This document shows, piece after piece, positions 49,477 through 57,779 of a stretch of DNA of 64,000 bases. This DNA comes from SFLA01 sp045595165. GTDB taxonomy: Bacteria; Bacillota; Clostridia; Oscillospirales; CAG-382. The position numbers and the translations under genes were made by a program. Under the pieces are notes generated by a model, which was not told the DNA's origin, did not search any database, and worked only from the letters and a program-made list of their open reading frames with translations. Position 1 is the stretch's first letter. Each line of letters opens with the position of its first letter. The DNA is taken from assembly GCA_045595165.1 (NCBI GenBank), contig JAZNZY010000001.1:1-64000 (forward strand), in the 5' to 3' direction.

Positions 49477-50138
49477 TCTATCTCGTTGATCTGATGTTTA
49501 TCGGAAACTATATCTTTATCCCCTTTTACGGGCAAATGATATATTTCCTCTTGTGTATGGTCTGCGGTTATCTGCTGGGAAGCATTAACACGGCGATAAT
49601 CGTGAGCAAGAAAAAGTACGGAAAAGATATACGTAACTTCGGCTCGGGCAACGCGGGTCTTACCAATATGAAGCGTGTCTACGGCTGGGGCGCCGCAGGA
49701 TATACCCTCCTTGGGGATATGGGCAAGCAGGTTGCCGCTGTGGGTATCGGTATGTTTTTGGGACACGTGCCCGGCGCATATATTGCAGGTCTGTTTTGCA
49801 TTATAGGTCATATCCTCCCCTGCTGGTACGGCTTTAAGGGCGGAAAGGGCGTGCTTACCGCCGCCACACTTATTCTGCTGCTTGACCCTATGGTGTTTGC
49901 CATCCTGCTCATAATCTGGTTTGCTGTACTGCTTCTTACCAGATACGTTTCCCTGGCTTCTATCGTAGCCGCATTCGCATATCCCGCCGCTATGTACGCA
50001 AGATATCAGGGAAAAGACCCGTTCTCCCTCATTTTCGCCCTTGTTATCGGTCTTTTTGTAATATATATGCACAGAAGCAATATTAAGAGATTATTCAATA
50101 ACCAGGAAAGCAAGTTTACGTTTAAAAATAAAAAGTAG
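49473..50138 (+). CDS. plsY: Acyl-phosphate:glycerol-3-phosphate acyltransferase
   Basis: PlsY makes lysophosphatidic acid, the first step of phospholipid synthesis. The 221-residue protein has about five transmembrane helices and the three PlsY motifs: GSINTAIIVSKKKYGKDIRNFGSGNAGLTNMKR, GHILPCWYGFKGGKG, and a later polar stretch with RYVSLASI. An ATGA overlap joins it to der, and the usual C-terminal neighbour gpsA is not present. A MITE-like element begins three bases after the stop. Confidence 0.95.
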   Translation: MIYLVDLMFIGNYIFIPFYGQMIYFLLCMVCGYLLGSINTAIIVSKKKYGKDIRNFGSGNAGLTNMKRVYGWGAAGYTLLGDMGKQVAAVGIGMFLGHVPGAYIAGLFCIIGHILPCWYGFKGGKGVLTAATLILLLDPMVFAILLIIWFAVLLLTRYVSLASIVAAFAYPAAMYARYQGKDPFSLIFALVIGLFVIYMHRSNIKRLFNNQESKFTFKNKK

Positions 50139-50140
50139 CG

Positions 50141-50379
50141 GGGAGCGCGTTCATTCGGCGCAGAACCAAAAACGCAAAAGCAAGAGTAAGATATTTCGAT
50201 AACCGTAGGGTACGACGTCCTCGTCGTACCGCCTCTCACAGTTTAGAGGTAGAAATTCTTACAGAATTTCTTTAAATTTAATTTATTTGCGTTTTTGTAG
50301 AAATTTTCGCGTCGCTCGCTGTAGTTTACTACAGCTACCGCTAGCGAAAATTCCTTCTGCATCCAAATGCTCCGCGCCC
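50141..50379 (-). mobile_element. MITE-like element, copy 6
   Basis: Ends GGGAGCGCGTTCATTCGGCG and CATCCAAATGCTCCGCGCCC are inverted. Inside: a GTAGGG-type palindrome at 50206-50232, AGAAATTCTTACAGAATTTC, and the long stem around CTGTAGTTTACTACAG. The gap 50139-50505 has no gene; after the element there is only AT-rich DNA with TTTTCACTCT repeats. Confidence 0.75.
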
Positions 50380-50505
50380 TTCAGACTTTCTGCGCTACAG
50401 ACGTTACATATCAAAAATTTAACTTAAAATCCGCGTACAGCGGATTTTTACCGAACCTTTTCACTCTTCACTTTTCACTCTTAACTTTTTATAGGGGTAT
50501 ATACT

Positions 50506-51744
50506 ATGCCACTTGCCGATTCCATCCGCCCCACGACCCTTGCCGAAATGGCAGGTCAGGAGCATTTATTACAAAACGGCGCCCCGTTGCGCCGCATATT
50601 GGAAAGCGGACATTTGCCCTCCATGATATTTTACGGTCCCCCCGGCACGGGAAAGACCACCCTTGCAAATATCGCGGCGAAATTGACCGAAAAACAGATT
50701 TTCCGCATAAACGCCACCACTGCATCTCTTTCCGACGTAAAAGAGGTTTTACAGGAAACGGACAGTCTGTTTTCCGCAGGGGGAATACTGCTGTATATCG
50801 ATGAAATTCAGTATTTCAACAAAAAGCAGCAGCAGGCGCTCCTCGAATACGTGGAGGACGGCAGAGTTACCCTTATTTGCTCCACCACCGAAAACCCCTA
50901 TTTCGCCCTGTACGGCGCGTTACTTTCCAGAAGCACGGTTTTTGAATTCAAGCCCGTGTCCCCAAAGGAATGTCTTAAAACCTTAAAGCGGGGTCTTGAA
51001 GCGCTTAACGAGCAAACGAACGGTAACAAAAAGTGCGATGACGCCTTGCTTTTGGATATTGCATCCGGTTGCGGCGGGGACGTGAGAAAATCTCTTACCG
51101 CGCTTGAAAACCTGTATTACGCCAGCGTGGGCGACGAGATCGAAAAGGATTTTGCAAACAGCCTCATTCAGAGAAGCGGTATGCGGTTTGACGTTAGCGG
51201 CGACGTGCATTACGATATCCTTTCCGCATTCCAGAAATCTATTCGCGGCAGCGACGAAAACGCCGCTGTCCATTACCTTGCCCGTCTTCTTGCGGGAGGA
51301 GATCTCCTTTCCCCCTGCAGACGTCTGCTGGTTATCGCCAGCGAGGATATAGGACTTGCCTACCCTCAGGCGGTGAGTATGGTAAAAGCCTGCGTGGATT
51401 CAGCCCTTCACCTCGGTCTGCCCGAAGCGGGACTCCCTCTGGCTGAGGCTACCATTCTTCTTGCCACCGCGCCAAAGAGTAATTCCGCATCTGCCGCATA
51501 TTGGGCGGCGATGGAGGACGTGGAAAACGGACTTGCCGTTTCTGTTCCCTCTCATTTGCAGGATACCCATTATTCCGGCGCGAAAAAATTGGGCAGAGGC
51601 GGATATAAATATCCCCACGCATATCCCAATAACTTCGTGGAACAGCAGTACCTGCCCGACGAACTGAAGGACAAGGTGTACTACGTACCGGGAACCAATA
51701 AGACCGAGCAAGCCATGAAGGAATATTGGTTAAAAGTAAAATGA
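50506..51744 (+). CDS. rarA: Replication-associated recombination protein A (RarA/MgsA)
   Basis: This 412-residue AAA+ ATPase of the clamp-loader group acts at stalled forks. Walker A GPPGTGKTT is at about 45-53, Walker B reads YIDEIQYF (DEIH in most relatives), sensor 1 STTENP follows, and the C-terminal tetramerisation domain includes EDIGLAYPQ and PHAYPNNFVEQQYLP. The stop TGA is made by the first heptad of a repeat. Confidence 0.93.
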   Translation: MPLADSIRPTTLAEMAGQEHLLQNGAPLRRILESGHLPSMIFYGPPGTGKTTLANIAAKLTEKQIFRINATTASLSDVKEVLQETDSLFSAGGILLYIDEIQYFNKKQQQALLEYVEDGRVTLICSTTENPYFALYGALLSRSTVFEFKPVSPKECLKTLKRGLEALNEQTNGNKKCDDALLLDIASGCGGDVRKSLTALENLYYASVGDEIEKDFANSLIQRSGMRFDVSGDVHYDILSAFQKSIRGSDENAAVHYLARLLAGGDLLSPCRRLLVIASEDIGLAYPQAVSMVKACVDSALHLGLPEAGLPLAEATILLATAPKSNSASAAYWAAMEDVENGLAVSVPSHLQDTHYSGAKKLGRGGYKYPHAYPNNFVEQQYLPDELKDKVYYVPGTNKTEQAMKEYWLKVK

Positions 51745-51860
51745 GGAATGCGGAATGCGACGCGATGCAAAGCATCGCTAAATGAGGAATTTCGGAAGAT
51801 TTTTGTTCACAGAACAAAAATCAACCATCATTTCTCATTCATCATTCATCATTCCTCATT
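51740..51860. repeat. Heptad-arm hairpin element, copy 14
   Basis: Left arm ATGAGGAATGCGGAATGCGA, side hairpin GCGATGCAAAGCATCGC, core GATTTTTGTTC-ACA-GAACAAAAATC, right arm CATTTCTCATTCATCATTCA. The left arm supplies the rarA stop. Confidence 0.75.
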
Positions 51861-51867
51861 AAAAAAT

Positions 51868-51894
51868 AAAATCCCGTGGTGTCCACGGGATTTT
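51868..51894 (-). terminator. Terminator of the small membrane protein
   Basis: AAAATCCCGTGG-TGT-CCACGGGATTTT followed on the minus strand by a T run that runs into the heptad element. Confidence 0.85.
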
Positions 51895-51908
51895 GTTTTT
51901 GCAAAAAA

Positions 51909-52172
51909 TTATTCAGCGGTTTCTTCCTTGATCATCTTGGGGATACCCATATCGATGGTGCCGAGCTGAGCCTGGAATTCTTCTTCGGTCATCTGAAGAA
52001 CCTTGATGCCCTGGATGATACCCATGATACCGTTAATGGTAGCCATAACGCCGAAGGTTACGCAGGAAAGAACGATTCTGATAACGCCTGCCTTGGTTTG
52101 GCCCTGAATGAAGCAGGGAACGCCGTATGCGTTGAACAGAATGGTAAGAATACCGAAAAGTGTCTTGTTCAT
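51909..52172 (-). CDS. Small TM2-like membrane protein
   Basis: The 87-residue protein has two hydrophobic helices (LFGILTILFNAYGVPCFI and VIRIVLSCVTFGVMATINGIMGIIQGI) around a short polar loop (QGQTKAG) and an acidic tail (EEEFQAQLGTIDMG). The layout resembles TM2-type proteins; a specific role is not known. It has its own promoter (52207-52235), AAGGAG ribosome site and terminator. Confidence 0.78.
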   Translation of the reverse strand: MNKTLFGILTILFNAYGVPCFIQGQTKAGVIRIVLSCVTFGVMATINGIMGIIQGIKVLQMTEEEFQAQLGTIDMGIPKMIKEETAE

Positions 52173-52206
52173 AATATGTACTCCTTAATAAATTTACTGT
52201 GAATAT

Positions 52207-52235
52207 ATTATATATTTAAATGTATAAAATGTCAA
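52207..52235 (-). promoter_or_regulatory. Promoter of the TM2-like gene
   Basis: On the minus strand TTGACA, 17 bases, TATAAT. Confidence 0.78.
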
Positions 52236-52257
52236 TATTATTTTAAATTTGTTTTTG

Positions 52258-52286
52258 TTGCTTTTTGTTATTCTGCGTGGTATAAT
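52258..52286 (+). promoter_or_regulatory. Promoter of nusB
   Basis: TTGCTT, 17-base spacer, TATAAT, 40 bases before the start. Confidence 0.7.
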
Positions 52287-52325
52287 TAAACGTTAAAATA
52301 TATTCTTATCCGGAGAATAGAAGCT

Positions 52326-52712
52326 ATGACAAGACGTGAATCCCGCGAGGCGGCTCTTTGCCTCATTTACGAGCAGACTTTTTCCCCCGAAATAAGCACC
52401 GACGAGATTATTGAAAAAGCAAGGGAGATCCGCGAAGAGAAGGTTTCGGATTTTGCCGCCACCCTCTTTAACGGTGTTTGCCAGAATACCCAAAACCTTG
52501 ACCTGCGTATTTCTGCCGCGGCGGAAAAATGGTCGCTGGACAGAATTTCCCGCGTTTCCCTTTCCGTACTGCGCCTCGCCGCATACGAGATAATATATCT
52601 GGGCACCGAGAAGCAGATCGCCGTTAACGAAGCATTGGAGCTGGCGAGAAAATATGATGATGAGAAAGCGGTAAGCTTTATTAATGGAGTACTTGCAGGC
52701 ATAATAAATTAG
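52326..52712 (+). CDS. nusB: Transcription antitermination protein NusB
   Basis: The 128-residue all-helical protein binds boxA RNA with S10 to allow antitermination on rRNA operons. RRESREAALCLIYEQTF at the start and ISRVSLSVLRLAAYEI, IAVNEALELARKYDDEKAVSFINGVL at the end are diagnostic. It heads a classic nusB-xseA-xseB-ispA order, here split by a repeat that begins in the stop codon. Confidence 0.95.
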   Translation: MTRRESREAALCLIYEQTFSPEISTDEIIEKAREIREEKVSDFAATLFNGVCQNTQNLDLRISAAAEKWSLDRISRVSLSVLRLAAYEIIYLGTEKQIAVNEALELARKYDDEKAVSFINGVLAGIIN

Positions 52713-52950
52713 GACATCCTCATTCGGCGCAGAACCAAAAACGCAAAAGCAAGAGTAAAATGTTTCGATAACCGTAGGGACAGACGTCCTCGGCTGTCCG
52801 CCTCTATTAGTTCAGAGGTAGAAATTCTTACAGAATTTCCTTATATTTTATTTATTTTGCGTTTTTGTAGAAATTTTCGCGTCGCTCGCTGTAGTTTACT
52901 ACAGCTACCGCTAACGAAAATTTCTTCTGCATCCAAATGAGTTAGTCCTT
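52712..52950 (-). mobile_element. MITE-like element, copy 7
   Basis: Ends GGACATCCTCATTCGGCG and CATCCAAATGAGTTAGTCC are imperfect inverted repeats. Inside: GTAGGG-type palindrome at 52775-52802, AGAAATTCTTACAGAATTTC, and the CTGTAGTTTACTACAG stem. The first base is the last base of the nusB stop. It separates nusB from xseA. Confidence 0.75.
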
Positions 52951-52976
52951 AGTATCTATTTTTTTGGAGTCTTTTC

Positions 52977-54167
52977 TTGGAACAAAAAGCCATCACCGTC
53001 ACCCAATTAAACAACTACATAAAAGGTATCCTCGAAAACATACCTCCTCTCAGGGACATATACGTTAAGGGCGAGATAAGCAATTATTCTCCAAACCGCA
53101 CGGGGCACGTATTTTTTACCCTTAAGGACGAGGGAAGCTTAATTCCCGCGGTGATGTTTAAATATGACCTTTCACAGATAACCTTCAAGCCCGAAAACGG
53201 CATGAAGGTGATTTGCCGCGGGCGGATTAGCGCATACCCCGCCCAGGGAAAATACCAGCTGTACGTTTCCGAAATGACACCCGACGGGGTGGGAAGCCTT
53301 TATATCGCCTTTGAGCAGTTGAAGGCGAAGCTGGCGGAGGAAGGCTTATTTGACGAGCGTTATAAAAAGCCCATACCGAAAATTCCCCACCGTATCGGCA
53401 TTATTACCGCACCCACGGGGGCTGCGGTGAGAGATATGATCACCGTAACGGGCAGGCGCTTTCCTGCGGCGGAGATACGGCTTTACCCCTCTTTGGTGCA
53501 GGGTGAAAACGCCCCTGCGGACCTGATAAAAGCACTGGATTATTTCGATAAAGAGGGCAAGTGCGACGTAATAATTATCGGCAGAGGGGGCGGAAGCATT
53601 GAGGACCTTTGGGCGTTTAATAACGAAGCGTTAGCCAGAAGGATATTTGCCTGCCGTATTCCCGTAATTTCCGCGGTGGGACACGAAACGGATTTCACCA
53701 TTGCGGATTTCGTGGCGGACAAGCGTGCGCCTACACCGAGCGCGGCGGCGGAGATCGCCGTGCCCGACGCAAAGGACACAAAACGACAGCTTTTGAACGT
53801 TTCAAAACGGCTGGAGAGCATACTTAATATGTATATTAAGGACAGACGGGTGCACGTTAAGGAGCTTGCCTCCTCCCGCGCAATGACAGTCCCCAGAAGC
53901 GCAATTGACGAAAAGCGGCTTGCTTTAAGCGCCCTTGACAACCGTATGTGCAGGACTATGGACGGTTACCTGCACCGCGCGGGTGCAAAAAAAGACACGC
54001 TGTGCGCAAAGCTGGAGTCCTTAAATCCCCTTGCAATTCTGGCGCGAGGTTACGGCGCCGCGTTTGACAAGGACGGAAAGATTATTAAAAGTATCGACCA
54101 GATAAATTCGGGTGATATTTTCACTCTGCGGTTATCCGACGGAGAAATGGAGGCTATTAAAAAATGA
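52977..54167 (+). CDS. xseA: Exodeoxyribonuclease VII large subunit
   Basis: With XseB this forms ExoVII, which cuts single-stranded DNA from both ends. The 396-residue protein has an N-terminal OB-fold (VTQLNNYIKGILENIPPLRDIYVKGEISNY), the catalytic region (GIITAPTGAAVRDMITV, IIGRGGGSIEDLWAFN, SAVGHETDFTIADFVAD) and a coiled-coil/C-terminal part ending ILARGYGAAFD. The start codon is TTG at 52977, preceded by GGAG; a repeat element ends just upstream. The end overlaps xseB by four bases. Confidence 0.94.
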   Translation: MEQKAITVTQLNNYIKGILENIPPLRDIYVKGEISNYSPNRTGHVFFTLKDEGSLIPAVMFKYDLSQITFKPENGMKVICRGRISAYPAQGKYQLYVSEMTPDGVGSLYIAFEQLKAKLAEEGLFDERYKKPIPKIPHRIGIITAPTGAAVRDMITVTGRRFPAAEIRLYPSLVQGENAPADLIKALDYFDKEGKCDVIIIGRGGGSIEDLWAFNNEALARRIFACRIPVISAVGHETDFTIADFVADKRAPTPSAAAEIAVPDAKDTKRQLLNVSKRLESILNMYIKDRRVHVKELASSRAMTVPRSAIDEKRLALSALDNRMCRTMDGYLHRAGAKKDTLCAKLESLNPLAILARGYGAAFDKDGKIIKSIDQINSGDIFTLRLSDGEMEAIKK

Positions 54168-54385
54168 ACGATAAATATACATTTGAGCAAGCCCTGGCAC
54201 GTCTTGAAGAGATAGTAAAGGGATTGGAAAACGGTTCTCTGCCGTTGGATAAAAGTATTGAGCTGTTTGAAGAAGGTAACGCTTTGGTAAAGCTTTGCAC
54301 ACAAAAATTGGATGCGGCAGAGCAAAAGGTGCGTATTCTTACAGAAACCGCCACCGGTATTACGGAGAGTGATTTTAATGCGTGA
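54164..54385 (+). CDS. xseB: Exodeoxyribonuclease VII small subunit
   Basis: The 73-residue helical-hairpin subunit (FEQALARLEEIVKGLENGSLPLDKSIELFEEGNALVKLC) binds the XseA coiled coil. Its ATG overlaps the xseA stop, and it overlaps ispA by eight bases. Confidence 0.95.
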   Translation: MNDKYTFEQALARLEEIVKGLENGSLPLDKSIELFEEGNALVKLCTQKLDAAEQKVRILTETATGITESDFNA

Positions 54386-55241
54386 AATTATTGCGCAAAA
54401 GGTAAACGAATATTTAAAAAAATCCCTTTCCTGCCCATCGGATGCGGCATACAAAAAGCTGTATGATTCTATGAATTATTCTGTTGATGCCGGCGGAAAG
54501 CGGATCCGCCCCTATTTATGCGCGGAATTTTACTGTATGCTTTCGGGAAGTGAAGATTTCACCCCCGTCATTCCCTACTGCGCGGCGGTGGAGATGGTAC
54601 ATACATCATCTCTTATTCACGATGACCTGCCTGCAATGGATAACGACGTATTGCGGAGAGGAATTCCCACAAACCACGTAAAATTCGGGGAAGCCACGGC
54701 AATTTTGGCGGGAGATACTCTGCTTCTCAAAGCTTGCCAAGCGGCGGCATCCAACCCGTATCTGGACGGAAAGACCAACGCGGCGGCTTGTGCGCTTATT
54801 GCGAGAAAAAGCTGCGGTATGATGGCGGGACAGCAAATAGACCTGATATCATCGACTTTTTCTACAAAATTAGATGAACTTATACAGCTTCAATCATTAA
54901 AAACAGGATGCCTGCTTTCTCTTTCCTGTATGCTGGGCGCATTGGCGGCAGGTAAAGATCCCGAGCCTGCGGAAGCATTCGGAACCGTATACGGTCTGCT
55001 GTTCCAGATAACCGATGATCTTCTGGATTCCGACCCCGATTCCGACACGGGCAAAACCCGAGGCAAGGACGAGCGTGACCATAAAGCCACGTTTGTAACC
55101 CTGCTTGGCAGAGAAAAAGCGGAAAAAAGAGCAGACGATCTGCTTAAAGCCGCTATAAAAACGCTGGATTCCTTTGCTGAAAGCGAAAGCAAGCGCAGAC
55201 TTACAGAGCTGTGCAACAAAACAAGATACAGAAAAAATTAA
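54378..55241 (+). CDS. ispA: Polyprenyl (farnesyl) diphosphate synthase
   Basis: This 287-residue prenyltransferase condenses isopentenyl diphosphate with allylic diphosphates to make farnesyl diphosphate for lipid carriers. The first Asp-rich motif is HDDLPAMDND at about 83, the second QITDDLLD at about 222, and GGKRIRPYL binds IPP. The ATG at 54378 is preceded by CGGAGAG within xseB. In many Firmicutes dxs follows; here a terminator does. Confidence 0.93.
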   Translation: MREIIAQKVNEYLKKSLSCPSDAAYKKLYDSMNYSVDAGGKRIRPYLCAEFYCMLSGSEDFTPVIPYCAAVEMVHTSSLIHDDLPAMDNDVLRRGIPTNHVKFGEATAILAGDTLLLKACQAAASNPYLDGKTNAAACALIARKSCGMMAGQQIDLISSTFSTKLDELIQLQSLKTGCLLSLSCMLGALAAGKDPEPAEAFGTVYGLLFQITDDLLDSDPDSDTGKTRGKDERDHKATFVTLLGREKAEKRADDLLKAAIKTLDSFAESESKRRLTELCNKTRYRKN

Positions 55242-55262
55242 CCTGCGAGAGCAGGTTTTTTT
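55241..55262 (+). terminator. Terminator of the xseA-xseB-ispA run
   Basis: ACCTGC-GAGA-GCAGGT followed by seven T, overlapping the ispA stop. Confidence 0.85.
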
Positions 55263-55263
55263 G

Positions 55264-55394
55264 CATCCTGCGGATGCGTGATATGTTGCGTACCGCAACG
55301 TGATATGAACACTCCGTGTTCGTGATATGCCACTGCGGGGCGTGATATGTTGCTACGCAACGTTTGGGTAGTTTTTTGCGAGAACGCAAAAAAC
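55264..55394 (+). repeat. GTGATAT-spaced hairpin array, copy 1
   Basis: Five short hairpins (GCATCC-TGC-GGATGC, GTTGCG-TAC-CGCAAC, GAACAC-TCC-GTGTTC, GCCACTGCGGGGC, GTTGC-TAC-GCAAC) are separated by the exact spacer GTGATAT, giving a period of about 20-22 bases. They are followed by GTTTGGGTAG and a core TTTTTTGCG-AGAA-CGCAAAAAA like that of the heptad elements. A paralogous inverted copy is at 57780-57909. Confidence 0.8.
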
Positions 55395-55439
55395 AATTAA
55401 TTAAAATTATTGATATGTAACGTCTGTAATAACTAAAAG

Positions 55440-55680
55440 TCTGATTGAAGCCGGCGGCTGTATAAACAAACCAGAATGAATTTTCAGGCGCGGGGTGCTG
55501 TAGAAATCTACTGCCCCCCGACTGAAAATTTATAGAAAAACGCAAATAAAAATAAAAAGAAATCCGTATAAAACGGATTTCTACATTAAGATGAACAAAA
55601 AAGAAACGGCAAAGAAAAAAATCTTCTTTGCCGTACTTTTATTTATCTGTTTGCGTTTTTCGGTCTGGGAAGTTTAGACA
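55440..55680. repeat. Decayed MITE-like element
   Basis: Weak ends but shared internal parts: GGGGTGCTGTAGAAATCTACTG stem, TTTATAGAAAAACGCAAATAAA, a stem AGAAATCCGTATAAAACGGATTTCT, and TTTGCGTTTTTCGGTCTG. An added hairpin (GGCAAAGAA..TTCTTTGCC at about 55609-55634) may terminate the minus-strand jag transcript. The gap 55242-55687 has no gene. Confidence 0.55.
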
Positions 55681-55687
55681 GTCGCCG

Positions 55688-56329
55688 TTACTTTCGATTT
55701 TTTTCTTTGCCTTCCAGACATATTACTATGCGTCTTTCCGCATCCTGACCGATAGAATATGTAGCCACGCCGGCGATCTTCTGGATCTCGGTATGGATAA
55801 CACGTCTTTCATAGGGATTCATAGGCTCAAGAGCAAAGCTTCTCTTAAACTTGAGTACCTTTTCTGCCTGCTTCTGCGCAAGGCGGCGGAGGGTTTCCTC
55901 ACGCTTTTCGCGGTAGCCCTCAACATCCAGCGTTATGCGGTAAAACCCATCGTAAACGCGGTTTGCGGCGAGGGAAGCGAGATACTGCAGGGAATCCAAA
56001 ACTTCGCCGTGGCGTCCGATAAGCGAGCCCAAGCCCTTTCCGGATACTACGAGGGTAGCTTCGTCTTTCTTTTCTTCCTTGACGCTTACCTGGGCGGTAA
56101 GGCCCATATCACCCAAAACCTTTTCAACAAATTCAACTGCTTTGCTTGCGGGGGTTATTTGTATATATACTCTTACCTTTGCGTTGGAAGCGCCGATACC
56201 AAGGAAGCCCTTGCTGGGCTGCTCCAGCACCTCAAATTCAACGGAGGTAAGATCTGTGCCAAGCTCCTGCGCGCCCAATTCAACGGCGGCTTCGATAGTC
56301 TTGGCAGATACAATAGCTTCTCTTACCAT
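55688..56329 (-). CDS. jag: RNA-binding protein KhpB (Jag)
   Basis: The 213-residue protein has the Jag-N domain (about 1-50, ELGAQELGTDLTSVEFEVLEQPSKGFLGIG), a KH domain (about 85-140, GLGSLIGRHGEVLDSLQYL) and a C-terminal R3H domain (about 148-208, ERRVIHTEIQ). KhpB works with KhpA as a global RNA chaperone. It follows yidC on the same strand after three bases, the usual origin-proximal pairing. Confidence 0.94.
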   Translation of the reverse strand: MVREAIVSAKTIEAAVELGAQELGTDLTSVEFEVLEQPSKGFLGIGASNAKVRVYIQITPASKAVEFVEKVLGDMGLTAQVSVKEEKKDEATLVVSGKGLGSLIGRHGEVLDSLQYLASLAANRVYDGFYRITLDVEGYREKREETLRRLAQKQAEKVLKFKRSFALEPMNPYERRVIHTEIQKIAGVATYSIGQDAERRIVICLEGKEKNRK

Positions 56330-56332
56330 TGC

Positions 56333-57742
56333 TTACTCCTTATCTGTCTTTTCGGTCTTTTCGTCAAGACCGGTAGAACGTTTTGCGGGAAGCTCGCTTT
56401 CGTCAACGGACAGCATCTTTATTCTTCTGGTGCCGGCAGCGGGCTTTTCTTCTTCGCCCTCCGCAGCATCGGAAACCTTTAATCCGTCATAGGAATGATC
56501 ATCCTCGTCTACTTCGATAACGATCTTCTTTTTCTTCTTTGTCTTGGTTACTTCTTTAATAGCCGCCTTTATCTCTTCCTCGGTATAAGTGGGGATAGGA
56601 TAAACCTTGGCGAAGATAAGCTGTTTACCCATAGAGAATACGCTTCTCCATACCCAGTAAACGCCCAGTGCCGCCTGGAAGCTGAATGCAAACCAAAGGG
56701 ACATAAGGGGCATACCCCATTCCATCATCTTGCCGCCGGGCATCTTGACGGGGTTTCCGTCCGCATCCAGATTCTGAGGCTGAAGCTTTCTGGAAAGCCA
56801 GGCAGACATAAAGGATGTGAGGAATACCAAAAGGGGAATGATAACCAGCCAGTTTATATTCTTTATACTGGGAGTATCCAGCAGGGATCTTCCGAACATA
56901 GAGTAATTGGGAAGTTCCTGAATAGCGTTATAATATACGTCGGTTTCTTCGTAATCGAAAGCGGTCTTGAGAATATCATCGGTAGAAGCGGAAAGAAATT
57001 CGCCGCAGAGTCCTTTTTCCTCAAGAGGTTCGCGGACGTACATATCGAAATACTCCGTCATTGCGACCACGCGGTATTCGTTCTTTACGCTCTTTTTTGC
57101 GTCTTCGTGGATATCCTCGTCATCGCTGAAATAGAATGTATATTTATCCGCTTCCTCATCGTAATAGTACTTATCGCACATAGTCTTTTGGTACTCTGTG
57201 AGACCTGCGGAGAAATTCTTGATAAATTCTATCTTTTCCTGCTGTTCTTCGGAAGGCTCTTCGATCTTTAAAAGCTCATCCAATTCGTAATTTACCTGCT
57301 CCTTTACGGTTTCGCACAGCTCGATTGAATTTTTATACATTACGTTGAGCTGATCGTCATCCATAAAAAGGGTGTACTGCAGGGGCTGGCGTACGATACT
57401 GTAAAGTATCATAATAATGGGAAGCTGAATAAGGAGGGGAAGACAGCCGCCAAACATATTGTAGCCGTTCTTCTGATACATTTCCTGTATCTCCATATTC
57501 ATTTGCTGCTGAGATTCTTTATCCGTTCTGTTCTTGTACTTGCGCTTTATGGCGATCTCCTTGGGACGGAGAGTTGCCTGCTTAACGGAAGATTTCTGCT
57601 GCTTGATGGAAAGAGGCAAAAGCACAACTTCCATAATGAGAGAAAAAAGGATTATGGCTACCCAGTAATAATTCTGGCCTACCCAAAGACAACCCTTCAT
57701 TACATACCCGAACGGTATGTAAAAAATATCCATAATGTTCAA
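56333..57742 (-). CDS. yidC: Membrane protein insertase YidC with long extracytoplasmic insertion
   Basis: YidC inserts proteins into the membrane. This 469-residue copy has the Firmicute core helices (WVAIILFSLIMEVVLLPLSIKQQKSS, FGGCLPLLIQLPIIMILYSIV, and LVVFLTSFMSAWL-like, then MPLMSLWFAFSFQAALGVYWVWRSVFS) but an acidic insertion of roughly 170 residues (about 130-300) between the second and third helices. SpoIIIJ-type proteins are about 260-290 residues. The C-terminus is a KTKKKKKIVIEVDEDD-type charged tail. It starts at a TTG (57742) with AGAGA eight bases upstream; an internal ATG at 57733 is the alternative. Confidence 0.92.
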   Translation of the reverse strand: MNIMDIFYIPFGYVMKGCLWVGQNYYWVAIILFSLIMEVVLLPLSIKQQKSSVKQATLRPKEIAIKRKYKNRTDKESQQQMNMEIQEMYQKNGYNMFGGCLPLLIQLPIIMILYSIVRQPLQYTLFMDDDQLNVMYKNSIELCETVKEQVNYELDELLKIEEPSEEQQEKIEFIKNFSAGLTEYQKTMCDKYYYDEEADKYTFYFSDDEDIHEDAKKSVKNEYRVVAMTEYFDMYVREPLEEKGLCGEFLSASTDDILKTAFDYEETDVYYNAIQELPNYSMFGRSLLDTPSIKNINWLVIIPLLVFLTSFMSAWLSRKLQPQNLDADGNPVKMPGGKMMEWGMPLMSLWFAFSFQAALGVYWVWRSVFSMGKQLIFAKVYPIPTYTEEEIKAAIKEVTKTKKKKKIVIEVDEDDHSYDGLKVSDAAEGEEEKPAAGTRRIKMLSVDESELPAKRSTGLDEKTEKTDKE

Positions 57743-57779
57743 TTTTGTTTTCTCTTTTCTTTTTTAATTTTTTTGTTTT

